DNA of 64,000 nucleotides from Colwellia sp. PAMC 20917. Its GTDB lineage: Bacteria; Pseudomonadota; Gammaproteobacteria; Enterobacterales; Alteromonadaceae. A model generated the notes under the pieces. That model did not search any database, was not told where the DNA came from, and saw nothing but the letters and a program-made list of their open reading frames with translations. This document shows positions 17,112-27,210 of this stretch, one piece after another. The stretch covers positions 4,588,001 through 4,652,000 of the forward strand of contig NZ_CP014944.1 of the NCBI RefSeq assembly GCF_001767295.1, given 5' to 3'. Each line of letters starts with the position of its first letter. Positions within the stretch are counted from its first letter, which is position 1. Position numbers and translations under genes: made by a program.

Positions 17112-18320
17112 ATGGATTTTGAATACAGTGACAAAGTTAACGCATTAATAAATCGTGTAAATTTATTTATGGATAAATATGTTTATCCTGCTGAGCAGGA
17201 AATGCATGAACAAGTTGCACAAGAGCCTTGGTCAACACCGCCGTTAATGGAAGAGCTAAAAGCGAAAGCAAAAGCAGAAGGGCTATGGAATTTATTTTTA
17301 CCTTTGAGTTATGGCAAATATAGTGCCGGTTTAACTAACTTAGAATATGCACCTTTAGCTGAAATTATGGGAAAAGTGATGTGGGCGCCAGAAGTGTTTA
17401 ATTGTGCGGCTCCTGATACAGGCAATATGGAAGTTCTCGCTAAATATGGTAGTGAAGCCCAGAAAAAACAGTGGCTAGAGCCGTTACTTGAAGGAAAAAT
17501 CCGTTCCGCTTTTGCCATGACAGAGCCTGAAGTTGCTTCAAGTGATGCAACCAATATTGAATTACGTATCGAACGTGACGGTGATGAATATGTCATCAAC
17601 GGTAAAAAGTTTTACATCAGTGGCGCATGCCGTAAACAATGTGAAATTATGATCGTTATGGGCAAAACCGACCCCGACAATGAAAATCGTTATATTCAAC
17701 AATCGCAAGTGCTAGTGCCAATGAGAACACCCGGGGTCACTATGGTTCGCCCAATGAAAGTGTTTGGCTATGATGATTCGCCAGAAGGGCATGCCGAAAT
17801 TATTTTTGAAAATGTTAGAGTGCCTATCGACAATATTATTGTTGCTGAAGGTAAAGGGTTTGAAATCGCGCAAGGGCGTTTAGGTCCTGGTCGTATTCAT
17901 CATTGTATGCGTTCGATTGGTATTGCTCAACGCGCGTTAGATTTAATGTGTAAGCGTGTTAATGAACGTATTGTTTTTGGTCGTCCGATGATAAAACAAC
18001 AATCAATACGCGAAGATATTGCTATTTCAGCTTGTCAAATTGAACAAGCGCGTTTGATGACGTTAAAAGCGGCGCAAAAAATGGACCTTGAAGGTAATAA
18101 AGCGGCCAAAGATATTATTGCCATGATAAAAATAGTTGCACCTAATATGTCGCTTGATGTTATTGATCGAGCCATTCAATGTCACGGCGCGGTAGGGGTA
18201 AGTCAGGATACTTTTTTAGCGCATGCTTATGCGGCTCAAAGAACCTTGCGTTTAGCAGATGGTCCTGATCAAGTTCACATGATGCAACTTGGACGAGATT
18301 TAGTAAAGAAATCGACATAA
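17112..18320 (+). CDS. acyl-CoA dehydrogenase, ACAD10/11-like
   Basis: An FAD-dependent dehydrogenase of 402 residues. Visible family features: the [19 protein letters not shown]/substrate segment (about 133-148), the middle beta domain with [32 protein letters not shown] at the start of the C-terminal helical domain, and [19 protein letters not shown] near the end. The match is to the ACAD10/ACAD11 branch, whose human members fuse this domain to a kinase-like domain; here that kinase is the next gene, 52 bases on. In the known pathways this branch helps turn 4-phospho-acyl-CoA into an ordinary beta-oxidation intermediate. AAAGGGA lies before the ATG. Confidence 0.92.
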   Translation: MDFEYSDKVNALINRVNLFMDKYVYPAEQEMHEQVAQEPWSTPPLMEELKAKAKAEGLWNLFLPLSYGKYSAGLTNLEYAPLAEIMGKVMWAPEVFNCAAPDTGNMEVLAKYGSEAQKKQWLEPLLEGKIRSAFAMTEPEVASSDATNIELRIERDGDEYVINGKKFYISGACRKQCEIMIVMGKTDPDNENRYIQQSQVLVPMRTPGVTMVRPMKVFGYDDSPEGHAEIIFENVRVPIDNIIVAEGKGFEIAQGRLGPGRIHHCMRSIGIAQRALDLMCKRVNERIVFGRPMIKQQSIREDIAISACQIEQARLMTLKAAQKMDLEGNKAAKDIIAMIKIVAPNMSLDVIDRAIQCHGAVGVSQDTFLAHAYAAQRTLRLADGPDQVHMMQLGRDLVKKST

Positions 18321-18372
18321 CATTAAATGATTATTGAAATTAATCGTCTTAAATCTGAAAGAGAATAAATAC

Positions 18373-19416
18373 ATGGCAGCAAACGTACCTTTTGATGTTG
18401 AAAAACTCACCGCTTATTTAGCGCTTCATCTTGATGGTTTTATCGGTCCCATTACGCTCGATAAATTTTCAGGCGGACAATCTAATCCAACTTATAAAGT
18501 GATAGCGCAGTCAGGAATATTTGTCTTGCGCAGCCAACCGCCAGGAAAACTCCTAAAATCAGCACATGCGGTTGACCGTGAATATAAAGTGCTAGCCGCG
18601 TTAAAATCTTCAGACGTTCCTGTCGCTGAGGTTTATCACCTTTGCGAAGACACTAGCATTATTGGCTCGATGTTTTATCTGATGGAATATTGTGATGGTA
18701 GCGTTTATTGGAGTGCCTCATTAGCAGAAGTCAAAACTAATGAATATCGCAGTAAAATGTATGACGCAATGAATAATGCTTTGGTTGCTTTACATCGCAT
18801 TAATATTGAAAGTGTTGGCTTAAGTGAGTACGGAAAAGCAGGTAATTATTTTCAACGTCAATATGATCGTTGGTCTGCGCAATACCGTGCCTCAGAACTC
18901 AAAAAAATAATAGCGATGGACAAGTTAAACCAATGGCTTGAAGTTAATTTACCCGCAGATGATGGCAAAGTTTGTTTAGTCCACGGCGACTTTCGTTTAG
19001 ATAACATGATGTTTGCCCAAGACAAACCAGAAATTATAGCCATTCTTGACTGGGAGCTATCAACCTTAGGACATCCGTTTTCTGATTTAGCCTATCAATG
19101 TATGGGATTACGTATGCCTCAAGGTATTGGTAGTATCGATGGCTTAAAAGGGGTAGATAGAGCCAGTCTGGGCATTCCAACAGAAGAAGAATATGTGGCT
19201 AACTATTGTCAGCGTATGGGTATTGAAAAGATAGATAACTGGACATTTTATCTCGCCTTTAGTTTTTTCAGGTTAGCCGCCATTGTTCAAGGTGTTGCCA
19301 AAAGAGCGTCACAGGGCAATGCGTCGAATGAAAATGCCAGTAAAATTGGTCAGTTTGTCGAACCTCTAGCACTGATGGCTCTTGAGATAATAGCGCAAGA
19401 AAAGGTCAGAAAATAG
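18373..19416 (+). CDS. phosphotransferase, APH/ACAD10-11 kinase-like
   Basis: A protein-kinase-like fold of 347 residues of the aminoglycoside-phosphotransferase superfamily. The catalytic loop HGDFRLDN begins at H204 (D206 catalytic base, N211 metal), and the DFG-equivalent is D226 in ILDWELSTLGHP. The N-lobe starts FSGGQSNPTYKV, a nucleotide-loop equivalent. Its closest known functional relatives are the kinase domain of ACAD10/11 and LvaA, which phosphorylate the 4-hydroxyl of hydroxyacyl-CoAs. The dehydrogenase half is the preceding gene, so this is a split version of the eukaryotic fusion. The ATG at 18373 was chosen; a TTG at 18334 would add 13 residues lacking family similarity. Confidence 0.92.
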   Translation: MAANVPFDVEKLTAYLALHLDGFIGPITLDKFSGGQSNPTYKVIAQSGIFVLRSQPPGKLLKSAHAVDREYKVLAALKSSDVPVAEVYHLCEDTSIIGSMFYLMEYCDGSVYWSASLAEVKTNEYRSKMYDAMNNALVALHRINIESVGLSEYGKAGNYFQRQYDRWSAQYRASELKKIIAMDKLNQWLEVNLPADDGKVCLVHGDFRLDNMMFAQDKPEIIAILDWELSTLGHPFSDLAYQCMGLRMPQGIGSIDGLKGVDRASLGIPTEEEYVANYCQRMGIEKIDNWTFYLAFSFFRLAAIVQGVAKRASQGNASNENASKIGQFVEPLALMALEIIAQEKVRK

Positions 19417-19481
19417 CCGCTAGCTATTCAATTTAGCATCATGACAATAAACACGTTCAAATAATATTTTAAGGAAAAAAA

Positions 19482-20243
19482 ATGGATCCATTATTAGATT
19501 TTACCGGAAAAGTTGCTGTTATTACGGGTGCTGCTCAGGGGTTTGGTATGTTATTAGCACAAGAATTAGCTCAGCGTGGTGCTAAGTTAGTGATCAGTGA
19601 TATTAACGAAGCAGGTGTTAACAAGGTAGCCAACGATATTGCAGCTTCAGGCGCTGAGGTGTTCGCACTTCAATGCGATGTTGCTAACAATGCAGATTGT
19701 AAAGCTATGGTCGACTTAGCTATTGAAAAATTTGGCCGTGTTGACATTGGTGTTAATAATGCAGGTGTTGCTCATGATTTTCATGCGTTACACGAAATTG
19801 ACGAAGCCCTGATGGATAGACAATTTGCCGTTAATGTTAAAGGTGTGCAGTTTGGCATGAGTCATCAAATTAAGCAGATGTTAACGCAACAAGGTGGCGC
19901 CATTTTAAACGTTAGCTCAATGGCCGGTCTTGGTGGTGCAGCAAAAGTTGCAGCTTATTCTATGGCAAAGCATGCCGTTATTGGTTTGACAAAAACGGGC
20001 GCTGTTGAATATGGTCGCCATAATATTCGTATCAATGCGATATGTCCTTTTTTTACCTTAACTAAAATGGTCACTGACATGGCCGATGAAAGTATGCAAA
20101 GTAAAATGAGTTTAGGTGCGCCAATGAAGCGTTTAGCCGAGCCTAAAGAGGTTGTTGCCGTAATGCTAATGTTGCTGTCACCCGCTAACACTTATATGAC
20201 CGGACAATGTATCGCGATTGATGGCGGTGTATCAGCGCAGTAA
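19482..20243 (+). CDS. short-chain dehydrogenase/reductase (SDR)
   Basis: A classical SDR of 253 residues: cofactor loop TGAAQGFG, Asp in SDINEAG after beta-2 (favouring NAD), NNAGVAHDF, catalytic Ser in NVSSMAG and YSMAKHA with Tyr and Lys. The C-terminal GQCIAIDGG is typical of fatty-acyl and hydroxy-acid SDRs. AAGGAAA lies before the ATG. It follows the kinase by 65 bases and precedes the large acyl-CoA dehydrogenase by 49. A role as 3-hydroxyacyl-CoA or hydroxy-acid dehydrogenase is likely but not proven. Confidence 0.91.
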   Translation: MDPLLDFTGKVAVITGAAQGFGMLLAQELAQRGAKLVISDINEAGVNKVANDIAASGAEVFALQCDVANNADCKAMVDLAIEKFGRVDIGVNNAGVAHDFHALHEIDEALMDRQFAVNVKGVQFGMSHQIKQMLTQQGGAILNVSSMAGLGGAAKVAAYSMAKHAVIGLTKTGAVEYGRHNIRINAICPFFTLTKMVTDMADESMQSKMSLGAPMKRLAEPKEVVAVMLMLLSPANTYMTGQCIAIDGGVSAQ

Positions 20244-20292
20244 ACAATGATTTTGTGCTACTTTTTTAAATAGTTAATAAGAAGAGACCCGT

Positions 20293-22098
20293 ATGGCCAG
20301 TGAATTAATGAATCAACGAGATATTGAATTTATGCTGTATGAATTCTTTGATAGTGAGTCTCTTTTAAAAAGAGAGCGTTATCAAGATCATGACCGGCAT
20401 ACATTTAACGAAGTTATTGCTACGGCTAAAACTATAGCAGAAAAATATTTCTTACCTATTCGTCAAAAACTTGATACTCACCAACCGACGTTTGATGGTA
20501 AAAAGGTACATTTAATTCCTGAGCTCAAACCCGCTATTGATGCTGTTATTGCCTCGGGTTTATCTTCAGCGACCGCAGATTATGAAACCAGTGGTATGCA
20601 ACTACCGCCAATTATTGCCAGCATCGCTACTTCGTATTTAACTGTCGCTGGAGGTGTTGGCTTAGGTTACAACATGTTAACCACCGCGAATGCTAACTTA
20701 CTTAGCGCACATGGCAGTGAAGAGCTCATTGAAAAGTGGGTAAAACCGATGCGTGCGGGTCGTTTTATGGGCACAATGGCGATGACAGAGCCGGGCAGTG
20801 GTTCAGGCTTAGGTGATTTAATCACTAAAGCGACTAAGGCCGAAGACGGTAGCTATCGCATTAGTGGTAATAAAATTTATATATCGGGTGGTGACCATGA
20901 TCTTAGTGAAAATATTGTTCATTTAGTGCTTGCGAGATTAACGGGCGCGCCAAAAGGGATAAGAGGTATTTCACTTTTTGTTGTGCCCAAATTTTTGCTT
21001 AATGACGATGGCTCAATTGGCGATGACAATGAAGTCGCCTTATCCGGACTATTTCATAAAATGGGCGGGCGGGCTCAAACGTCCACTTCGTTGAGTTTTG
21101 GAGAAAAGAACGGTTCTGTTGGTTACTTAGTGGGGGAAGAAAACCAAGGGCTTAAATATATGTTTCATATGATGAATGAAGCACGCATTATGGTTGGAAC
21201 CAGTGCCGCGGTTATCGGTATAGCAGGTTACTTGTACTCATTAGATTATGCTAAAAATCGGCCACAAGGTCGTTTACCCTCGAGTAAAGATCCACTGTCA
21301 CCTATGGTTAATATTATCGAACATGCCGATGTACGAAGAATGCTTCTCGCGCAAAAAGCTTATGCAGAGGGCGCATTTTCATTAGTACTTTATGGCACAC
21401 AATTGAGTGATGATGAGAAAACAGCAGCTAGTGCTGAAGAAAAAGAGCACGCACATCTCTTACTAGACTTTCTTACCCCTATTATTAAAACATGGCCCTC
21501 TGAGTATGGCACTAAAGCCAATGACCTGGCCATTCAAGTACTCGGTGGTCATGGCTATATTAATGAACACCCCGTGGAATTATTTTATCGTGATAATCGT
21601 TTAAACGCGATTCATGAAGGTACAACGGGTATTCAGTCGTTGGACTTGTTAACGCGAAAGGTGCCAATGAATAAGATGGCAGGATACTTAGCGACATTAA
21701 CTGAAATAAATATAACGATAGAACAAGCCAAACATTATGAAAGTTTAACTGAATTTAGCCAACAACTATCAACAGCGGTAAAAAGTTTACAGCTAACTAC
21801 TGAAGCGCTATTAATCGCTATGACCACTACAAACATTGATTTAGCTTTAGCTAATTCGGTTAAATACCTCGAGTTGTTTGGACATGTGATCATCGCTTGG
21901 TTATGGCTCAAACAAGGCCTTGTTGCGACGAAAGCGCTTGAAAATAAACCGCACCAAGATGATGAAAATTTCTATCAAGGAAAACTGCAAACCTTACAGT
22001 ATTTCTACAGATTTGAATTACCGCAAATAGCGTTATGGTCAGCGTTGTTGATACAAAGTGATGACAGCACTTATCAGATGAAAGCTGAATGGTTTTAA
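20293..22098 (+). CDS. acyl-CoA dehydrogenase, large C-terminal-extended type
   Basis: An FAD enzyme of 601 residues, longer than the usual 380-400 because of a helical C-terminal domain of the AcylCoA_DH_C type (about 470-600). Motifs: AMTEPGSGSGLGDL, ISGNKIYISGGDHDLSENI, NEARIMVGTSAAV, and the catalytic Glu in AIHEGTTGIQSLDLL. It is a paralog of the 598-residue enzyme at 40589, sharing the segments DHDLSENIVH/EHDLSENIVH and EGTTGIQ. Probably desaturates an acyl-CoA in this cluster; the differing N-terminus suggests another chain length or a branched or modified substrate. AGAAGAGA precedes the ATG. Confidence 0.93.
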   Translation: MASELMNQRDIEFMLYEFFDSESLLKRERYQDHDRHTFNEVIATAKTIAEKYFLPIRQKLDTHQPTFDGKKVHLIPELKPAIDAVIASGLSSATADYETSGMQLPPIIASIATSYLTVAGGVGLGYNMLTTANANLLSAHGSEELIEKWVKPMRAGRFMGTMAMTEPGSGSGLGDLITKATKAEDGSYRISGNKIYISGGDHDLSENIVHLVLARLTGAPKGIRGISLFVVPKFLLNDDGSIGDDNEVALSGLFHKMGGRAQTSTSLSFGEKNGSVGYLVGEENQGLKYMFHMMNEARIMVGTSAAVIGIAGYLYSLDYAKNRPQGRLPSSKDPLSPMVNIIEHADVRRMLLAQKAYAEGAFSLVLYGTQLSDDEKTAASAEEKEHAHLLLDFLTPIIKTWPSEYGTKANDLAIQVLGGHGYINEHPVELFYRDNRLNAIHEGTTGIQSLDLLTRKVPMNKMAGYLATLTEINITIEQAKHYESLTEFSQQLSTAVKSLQLTTEALLIAMTTTNIDLALANSVKYLELFGHVIIAWLWLKQGLVATKALENKPHQDDENFYQGKLQTLQYFYRFELPQIALWSALLIQSDDSTYQMKAEWF

Positions 22099-22139
22099 AA
22101 GAGTCATTAAAAAAATCAGTTAAATAATAGAGACACCTT

Positions 22140-22601
22140 ATGCCAACAATAATTAATAAAGAAGAATTAGCAAATTATATAGGTTTTCAAGCTAAACCAA
22201 CGCCTTGGCACTCAATTACTCAGCAACAAATTGATCAATTCGCTGATTGTACACTCGATCATCAGTTTATCCATGTTGATGAAGAAAAGGCAAAAGCGAC
22301 ACCCTTTGGCGGGACTATTGCTCATGGTTTCTTATCACTATCAATGCTCTCTCATTTTGCTGAAGACTTTAGCGTTATTATTGATGGATTTTACATGGGC
22401 TTAAATGCGGGTTTTGACAAAGTGAGATTTTTGCAACCCGTTGCGGTCAATAGCCGTATACGAGCACATGCAACAACCTTGGCGATTGAAGAAAAAAAAC
22501 CAGGACAATATCGCTTGTCTACCCAAGTGAGTATTGAAATTGAAGGCAGTGAAACACCAGCGCTAGTCGCACAGTGGATTTCAGTACAAATGGTAAAATA
22601 A
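22140..22601 (+). CDS. MaoC-family (R)-specific enoyl-CoA hydratase
   Basis: A hot-dog fold hydratase of 153 residues. The hydratase-2 motif is TLDHQFIHVDEEKAK followed by PFGGTIAHGFLSLSM, giving the catalytic Asp and His pair and the conserved HGF turn. It would hydrate trans-2-enoyl-CoA to (R)-3-hydroxyacyl-CoA. The next gene encodes an MFE-2-like dehydrogenase, the natural partner for the (R) product. Spacing is 41 bases on both sides, so it is in the operon. Confidence 0.92.
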   Translation: MPTIINKEELANYIGFQAKPTPWHSITQQQIDQFADCTLDHQFIHVDEEKAKATPFGGTIAHGFLSLSMLSHFAEDFSVIIDGFYMGLNAGFDKVRFLQPVAVNSRIRAHATTLAIEEKKPGQYRLSTQVSIEIEGSETPALVAQWISVQMVK

Positions 22602-22642
22602 TAAGAGTAAAAAGTAATTTTAAAGTATTTTAAGGAAATATC

Positions 22643-23566
22643 ATGACAATCAGTTTTACAGGAAAAGTCGCTATAGTTACCGGCGCAGGTAATGGTTTAG
22701 GTCGCTCGCATGCTTTAGCGCTTGCTGCTCGTGGCGCAAAAGTCGTTGTTAATGACTTAGGAGGCGCGCGCGATGGTAGCGGAGCGTCTTCACAAGCATC
22801 ACAAGATGTCGTGCGTTTAATTGAAGAAAATGGTGGAGAAGCCATCAGCCATGGCGCAAATGTTGCGAACTTTGATGAGGTACAAGACATGGTTAATCAA
22901 GCCATGGAAAAATGGGGCCGTGTTGATATATTAATCAACAATGCCGGTATTTTAAGAGATAAATCCTTTACTAAAATGACCTTAGCAGACTTTTCCTTGG
23001 TGATGGATGTTCATGTGATGGGCAGCGTTAATTGTACTAAAGCTGTTTGGGATATCATGCGTGAACAAAACTATGGCCGTATTGTGATGACAACGTCATC
23101 CAGTGGCATGTACGGTAATTTTGGCCAAGCTAACTACGGCGCGGCTAAAATGGCAGTTTTAGGGTTAATGAATACGTTATCGATTGAAGGATTTAAAAAT
23201 AACATTAGGATTAATGCGCTTGCCCCAACCGCTGGCACTCGTATGACTGAGGACCTAATGCCTGAAGAAATTGTAAAAGCATTTGCTCCTGAAGCGGTAA
23301 CGGCTGGTTTGCTAACCCTTTGCGATGACGATGCGCCGACCCGTTTTATTTTATGTGCAGGTGCGGGCGGTTACTCAAGTGCAAGCATGTTTGAAACTCA
23401 AGGTTGTTTTATCCCACAATCTTCACAAACACCAGAATCCGTGCGCGGACAGTGGTCACAGTTAACCGATGAAGCAGGCCAAGCAGCTTTATCTTCTGGA
23501 TCAAAACAAGGTGAGAAATTTGTCAGCAAAGCTATGGCTTATATGAAGTCACAGCAGCAAGAGTAA
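22643..23566 (+). CDS. (R)-3-hydroxyacyl-CoA dehydrogenase, MFE-2/HSD17B4-like SDR
   Basis: An SDR of 307 residues of the peroxisomal multifunctional enzyme 2 type: TGAGNGLGRSHALALA, VVVNDLGGARDGSG after beta-2 (Asp suggests NAD), NNAGILRDKSFTKM, catalytic Ser in TTSSSGMYGNFGQANYGAAKM with YxxxK, and APTAGTRMTEDLMP. In eukaryotes the dehydrogenase is fused to a MaoC hydratase; here the hydratase is the previous gene. It would oxidise (R)-3-hydroxyacyl-CoA to the 3-keto form for the thiolase that follows. TAAGGAAA lies before the ATG. Confidence 0.93.
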   Translation: MTISFTGKVAIVTGAGNGLGRSHALALAARGAKVVVNDLGGARDGSGASSQASQDVVRLIEENGGEAISHGANVANFDEVQDMVNQAMEKWGRVDILINNAGILRDKSFTKMTLADFSLVMDVHVMGSVNCTKAVWDIMREQNYGRIVMTTSSSGMYGNFGQANYGAAKMAVLGLMNTLSIEGFKNNIRINALAPTAGTRMTEDLMPEEIVKAFAPEAVTAGLLTLCDDDAPTRFILCAGAGGYSSASMFETQGCFIPQSSQTPESVRGQWSQLTDEAGQAALSSGSKQGEKFVSKAMAYMKSQQQE

Positions 23567-23612
23567 ATAGACGACTTGTTTGTCGTTTACATAATAATTA
23601 AAAGGAATAATG

Positions 23613-24794
23613 ATGAGAGAAGCCGTAATAGTATCTGCCGCACGTACCCCGATAGGTAAAGCATACCGAGGTGCCTTTAATGATTTATCGGCGCCAACTT
23701 TAGCGGCTGTTGCGGTTAAAGCCGCCGTTGAAAGAGCAGGAATCGATGCCAATGAAATTGAAGACTGTATTTTTGGTGCCGCTCTAACGCAAGGCAATCA
23801 AGGGATGAATTTTGGTCGGCAAGTGGCAATGGCGGCTGAGTTGCCGGTTTCTGTGCCAGGCATGACTATCGACCGTCAATGTTCGTCAGGCTTAATGTCT
23901 ATTGCTACTGCGGCAAATCATATTGTTTGTGATGGCGCACAAGTGGTCCTTGCAGGCGGTTGCGATTCCATTAGTTTGGTACAAAACGATAAAATGAATA
24001 TGTATAGAGCTGTTGACCCGAGTGTTAAAGCCTATCGACCAGCAACTTATATGCCGATGCTTGATACGGCCGAAATCGTTGCCAATCGCTATAGTATTTC
24101 TCGAGCAGAGCAAGATGCCTATGCACTTAAATCTCAACAACGTACCGCCGCAGCACAACAAGCGGGTAGGTTTGATGATGAAATCGTGCCAGTGACCTGT
24201 ACTAAGCTGGTTATGGACAAAGCTACCGGCGATATCAGCAAAGAAGCAGTCACCTTAACTAAAGATGAAGGTAATCGTCCATCAACAACGTTAGCGGGAC
24301 TGTCGGCTTTAAAGGCGGTCAAAGATAATGGCGATATTACGGGCGGCAATGCTTCGCAGTTATCTGATGGCGCTGCAGCCGTTGTTCTAATGGAACGAGG
24401 TTTAGCTGAGCAGAGAGGTCTTAAGCCTTTGGGTGTGTATCGTGGCATGGTCGTTGCCGGTTGTGAACCCGATGAAATGGGTATTGGGCCTATTTATGCG
24501 ATACCTAAATTGTTAGCGCGTAATAACTTAACGATTGACGATATCGGTTTATGGGAAATCAATGAAGCTTTTGCGGTACAAGTTTTATATTGTGCGACAA
24601 AATTAGGCATTCCTGAAGATCGTCTGAATGTAAATGGTGGTGCAATTTCTATTGGCCATCCTTATGGTATGAGTGGCACACGTATGGTGATGCACGCACT
24701 GATTGAGGGAAAACGTCGTGGAATTAAATATGTTGTGATCAGCATGTGTATTGGTGGTGGACAGGGCGCAGCGGGTCTGTTTGAAGTACTTTAA
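23613..24794 (+). CDS. thiolase (acetyl-CoA acyltransferase)
   Basis: A degradative-type thiolase of 393 residues that cleaves 3-ketoacyl-CoA with CoA. Catalytic residues: nucleophile C90 in DRQCSSG, H349 in [10 protein letters not shown], and C379 in [19 protein letters not shown] is also present. The ATG at 23613 has better spacing to AAGGA (23602-23606) than the adjacent ATG at 23610, which would add one Met. It is 46 bases after the MFE-2-like gene and completes a full beta-oxidation set in this operon. Confidence 0.95.
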   Translation: MREAVIVSAARTPIGKAYRGAFNDLSAPTLAAVAVKAAVERAGIDANEIEDCIFGAALTQGNQGMNFGRQVAMAAELPVSVPGMTIDRQCSSGLMSIATAANHIVCDGAQVVLAGGCDSISLVQNDKMNMYRAVDPSVKAYRPATYMPMLDTAEIVANRYSISRAEQDAYALKSQQRTAAAQQAGRFDDEIVPVTCTKLVMDKATGDISKEAVTLTKDEGNRPSTTLAGLSALKAVKDNGDITGGNASQLSDGAAAVVLMERGLAEQRGLKPLGVYRGMVVAGCEPDEMGIGPIYAIPKLLARNNLTIDDIGLWEINEAFAVQVLYCATKLGIPEDRLNVNGGAISIGHPYGMSGTRMVMHALIEGKRRGIKYVVISMCIGGGQGAAGLFEVL

Positions 24795-24876
24795 CCGTTT
24801 TAATTAAAACATTTACCGTGGCGTAACTATAATAATAATGCCACGTAAACAATTTGTGATTGGGGAGATAAATATA

Positions 24877-26544
24877 ATGGAAAAAATTTGGCTTGAAAAG
24901 AGTTACCCACCTGGTGTTGATTTCGAAATAGACCCAGATAAATATAACTCATTAGCAGATTTATTTACTAAATATACTAAGTTATATCAAGATAACACCG
25001 CTTTTATTAATATGGGAGCAAGCATTAGTTATCAAGAACTTGGTCAACAAGCTCATGACTTTGCGGCTTATTTACAACAAGATTTAGGATTAGTTAAAGG
25101 TGATAGATTCGCGATTATGATCCCCAATCTTCTTCAATACCCTATTGCATTATTTGGTGCCTTATTAGCTGGACTTACCGTGGTGAATGTTAACCCGTTA
25201 TACACAGCACGCGAATTAGAGCATCAGTTAAAAGACTCAGGCACTAAAGCTATTCTCATCCTCGAGAATTTCGCCCATGTCCTTGAAAAAGTTATTGATA
25301 AAACCGATGTTAAACATATTGTTCTTACGGCTGTAGGCGACAGGTTAGGGGCAGTTAAGGGGTTACTTATTAACAGTGTCCTTAGGCATGTTAAAAAGCA
25401 GGTGCCTGCTTTTAATTTTCCTGGAGCAGTCAGGTTTAATCAAGCGATGACAAAAGGAGCTAAATTAACCTTTAAGCCTGTCAAAGTGGTTGGTTCAGAT
25501 CTAGCTTTCTTACAATATACCGGTGGTACGACGGGTCCATCAAAAGGAGCCATGCTTACCCATCGCAATATGGTGGCTAACCTTGAACAATCAAATGCAG
25601 CGACTAAAAATATATATGAAGTTGGCAAAGAAATTATGGTGACAGCCTTACCGCTTTATCATGTCTATGCGCTAACGTCTAATTGCTTATGTTTTATGCC
25701 TTTTGGCGGTACTAATATTTTAATTACCAATCCAAGAGATATGAAAGGCTTTGTTAAAGAGCTCGCTAAATACCCTTTTACTATTATCACGGGTGTAAAT
25801 ACTTTGTTTAATGCTTTATTACATACCCCAGGGTTTGACCAACTTGATTTTAGCCCATTAAAACTTGGTTTTGGTGGCGGAATGTCAGTACAACGTCCGG
25901 TAGCCGAGCTTTGGGAAAAAGTCACTAAAACAAGATTGTTAGAAGGTTATGGTTTAACAGAGTGTGCGCCATTAGTGACGATGAGCCCTTTTAATCAACA
26001 AAGCTATAATGGCTCTATTGGTTTACCTGTTTCTTCGACCGATATTCGCTTAATTGGCGATGATGGTCAGGAAGTTGCGCTAGGTGAGCCTGGTGAAATG
26101 TGGGTTAAAGGTCCTCAGGTGATGAAAGGTTATCACAACCGACCCGATGCAACAGATGAAGTGCTCAAAGATGGTTGGCTAGCTACTGGCGATATTGCCA
26201 CCATGGATGAAAATGGCTTTTTTAAAATTGTTGACCGAAAAAAAGACATGATCAACGTCTCAGGTTTTAATGTTTTTCCTAATGAAATTGAAGAAGTACT
26301 CGTTATGCATGATGGTGTACTTGAAGCAGCTGCTATTGGTATTCCACACGATACAACAGGAGAAGCGGTTAAGGTTTTTATTGTCAGGAAAAATCCTAAT
26401 TTAGCAGAGCAAGATATATTTGATCATTGTCATGAAATGCTAACAAACTATAAACGTCCTAAGTTGATAGAGTTCATCGATGAGTTGCCAAAAAGTAATG
26501 TCGGTAAAGTGTTACGAAAAGAGTTACGTAAAGACGTTGCATAA
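24877..26544 (+). CDS. fadD: long-chain fatty acid-CoA ligase
   Basis: An AMP-forming acyl-CoA synthetase of 555 residues, close to E. coli FadD along its whole length. ATP/AMP motif [55 protein letters not shown] and the C-terminal [20 protein letters not shown] with SNVGKVLR (catalytic Lys) are all present. It activates free fatty acids at the inner membrane. The ATG at 24877 is preceded by GGGGAG and gives the FadD-like N-terminus MEKIWLEK; an ATG at 24838 would add 13 residues. It is the last gene of the cluster and is followed by a clear terminator. Confidence 0.95.
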   Translation: MEKIWLEKSYPPGVDFEIDPDKYNSLADLFTKYTKLYQDNTAFINMGASISYQELGQQAHDFAAYLQQDLGLVKGDRFAIMIPNLLQYPIALFGALLAGLTVVNVNPLYTARELEHQLKDSGTKAILILENFAHVLEKVIDKTDVKHIVLTAVGDRLGAVKGLLINSVLRHVKKQVPAFNFPGAVRFNQAMTKGAKLTFKPVKVVGSDLAFLQYTGGTTGPSKGAMLTHRNMVANLEQSNAATKNIYEVGKEIMVTALPLYHVYALTSNCLCFMPFGGTNILITNPRDMKGFVKELAKYPFTIITGVNTLFNALLHTPGFDQLDFSPLKLGFGGGMSVQRPVAELWEKVTKTRLLEGYGLTECAPLVTMSPFNQQSYNGSIGLPVSSTDIRLIGDDGQEVALGEPGEMWVKGPQVMKGYHNRPDATDEVLKDGWLATGDIATMDENGFFKIVDRKKDMINVSGFNVFPNEIEEVLVMHDGVLEAAAIGIPHDTTGEAVKVFIVRKNPNLAEQDIFDHCHEMLTNYKRPKLIEFIDELPKSNVGKVLRKELRKDVA

Positions 26545-26590
26545 GTAGACAAAGTTGACTTTTTTCAACTAATAAATCGACTGGGTATTT

Positions 26591-26631
26591 ACGCCTACGG
26601 CTAGTGTTATGCTAGTCCTTAGGCGTTTTTT
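26591..26631 (+). terminator. rho-independent terminator after fadD
   Basis: ACGCCTA (26591-26597) pairs with TAGGCGT (26620-26626), CTAG pairs with CTAG inside, and six T follow (26626-26631). A classic terminator closing the catabolic operon. Confidence 0.88.
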
Positions 26632-26679
26632 ATTCTGCTAAAAAGCTAAAAAGCTCATTAACACGATAAGGATTTACCC

Positions 26680-27105
26680 TTGAATATATTAGAAAATAGC
26701 TGTCTTTTGTTGGGACGTGTACTGATGGGCCTTTACTTTATTATCCCTGCGATAAGTAAAATTAACAAATTTGAGGACACCAGTGTCTACATGGAGCAGC
26801 ACAATGTTCCTATGGTATCGTTATTATTAGTGTTAACCATTATTATTCAATTAGTTGGTGGAGTGGCCATCATTATTGGTTTCAAAGGTAAAGTGTCTGC
26901 GTTTATATTAGCGGGTCTAACCTTGTTAATAAGCCTATTTATGCATGATTTTTGGGGAATGACAGAAGGTGTGGCACGCAGTCATGAATTACAAAACTTC
27001 TTTAAAAACATGGGCATAATTGCCGGTTTATTAATTATCACTGGCCTAGGAACAGGCAAGTTTAGTCTTGAAGGTCGTAAAGTGACTGATCCTGAAAGAC
27101 GCTAA
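26680..27105 (+). CDS. DoxX-family membrane protein
   Basis: A 141-residue inner-membrane protein with four hydrophobic segments. The opening LLGRVLMGLYFIIPAISKINKF and the later QLVGGVAIIIGFKGKVSAFILAG are typical of DoxX-like proteins, and FMHDFW ends the third helix region. Members are linked to thiol or quinone redox stress; no specific role can be assigned. The start is TTG, supported by AAGGA seven bases upstream. It stands alone after the fadD terminator. Confidence 0.82.
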   Translation: MNILENSCLLLGRVLMGLYFIIPAISKINKFEDTSVYMEQHNVPMVSLLLVLTIIIQLVGGVAIIIGFKGKVSAFILAGLTLLISLFMHDFWGMTEGVARSHELQNFFKNMGIIAGLLIITGLGTGKFSLEGRKVTDPERR

Positions 27106-27210
27106 TAGAAGTAACCGTTATTGTAGCCAACACAACACGAACCTAGCACCTAACGCTATAAAAATTACCACGTCATAAAACGACGACAAACAGCTGGAGA
27201 ATATTTTATC

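Noticed and set aside
17112-19416. Calling the dehydrogenase and kinase lvaC and lvaA
   Set aside because: No LvaB-like or other specific lva gene is present and the rest of the cluster differs, so only family resemblance is claimed.
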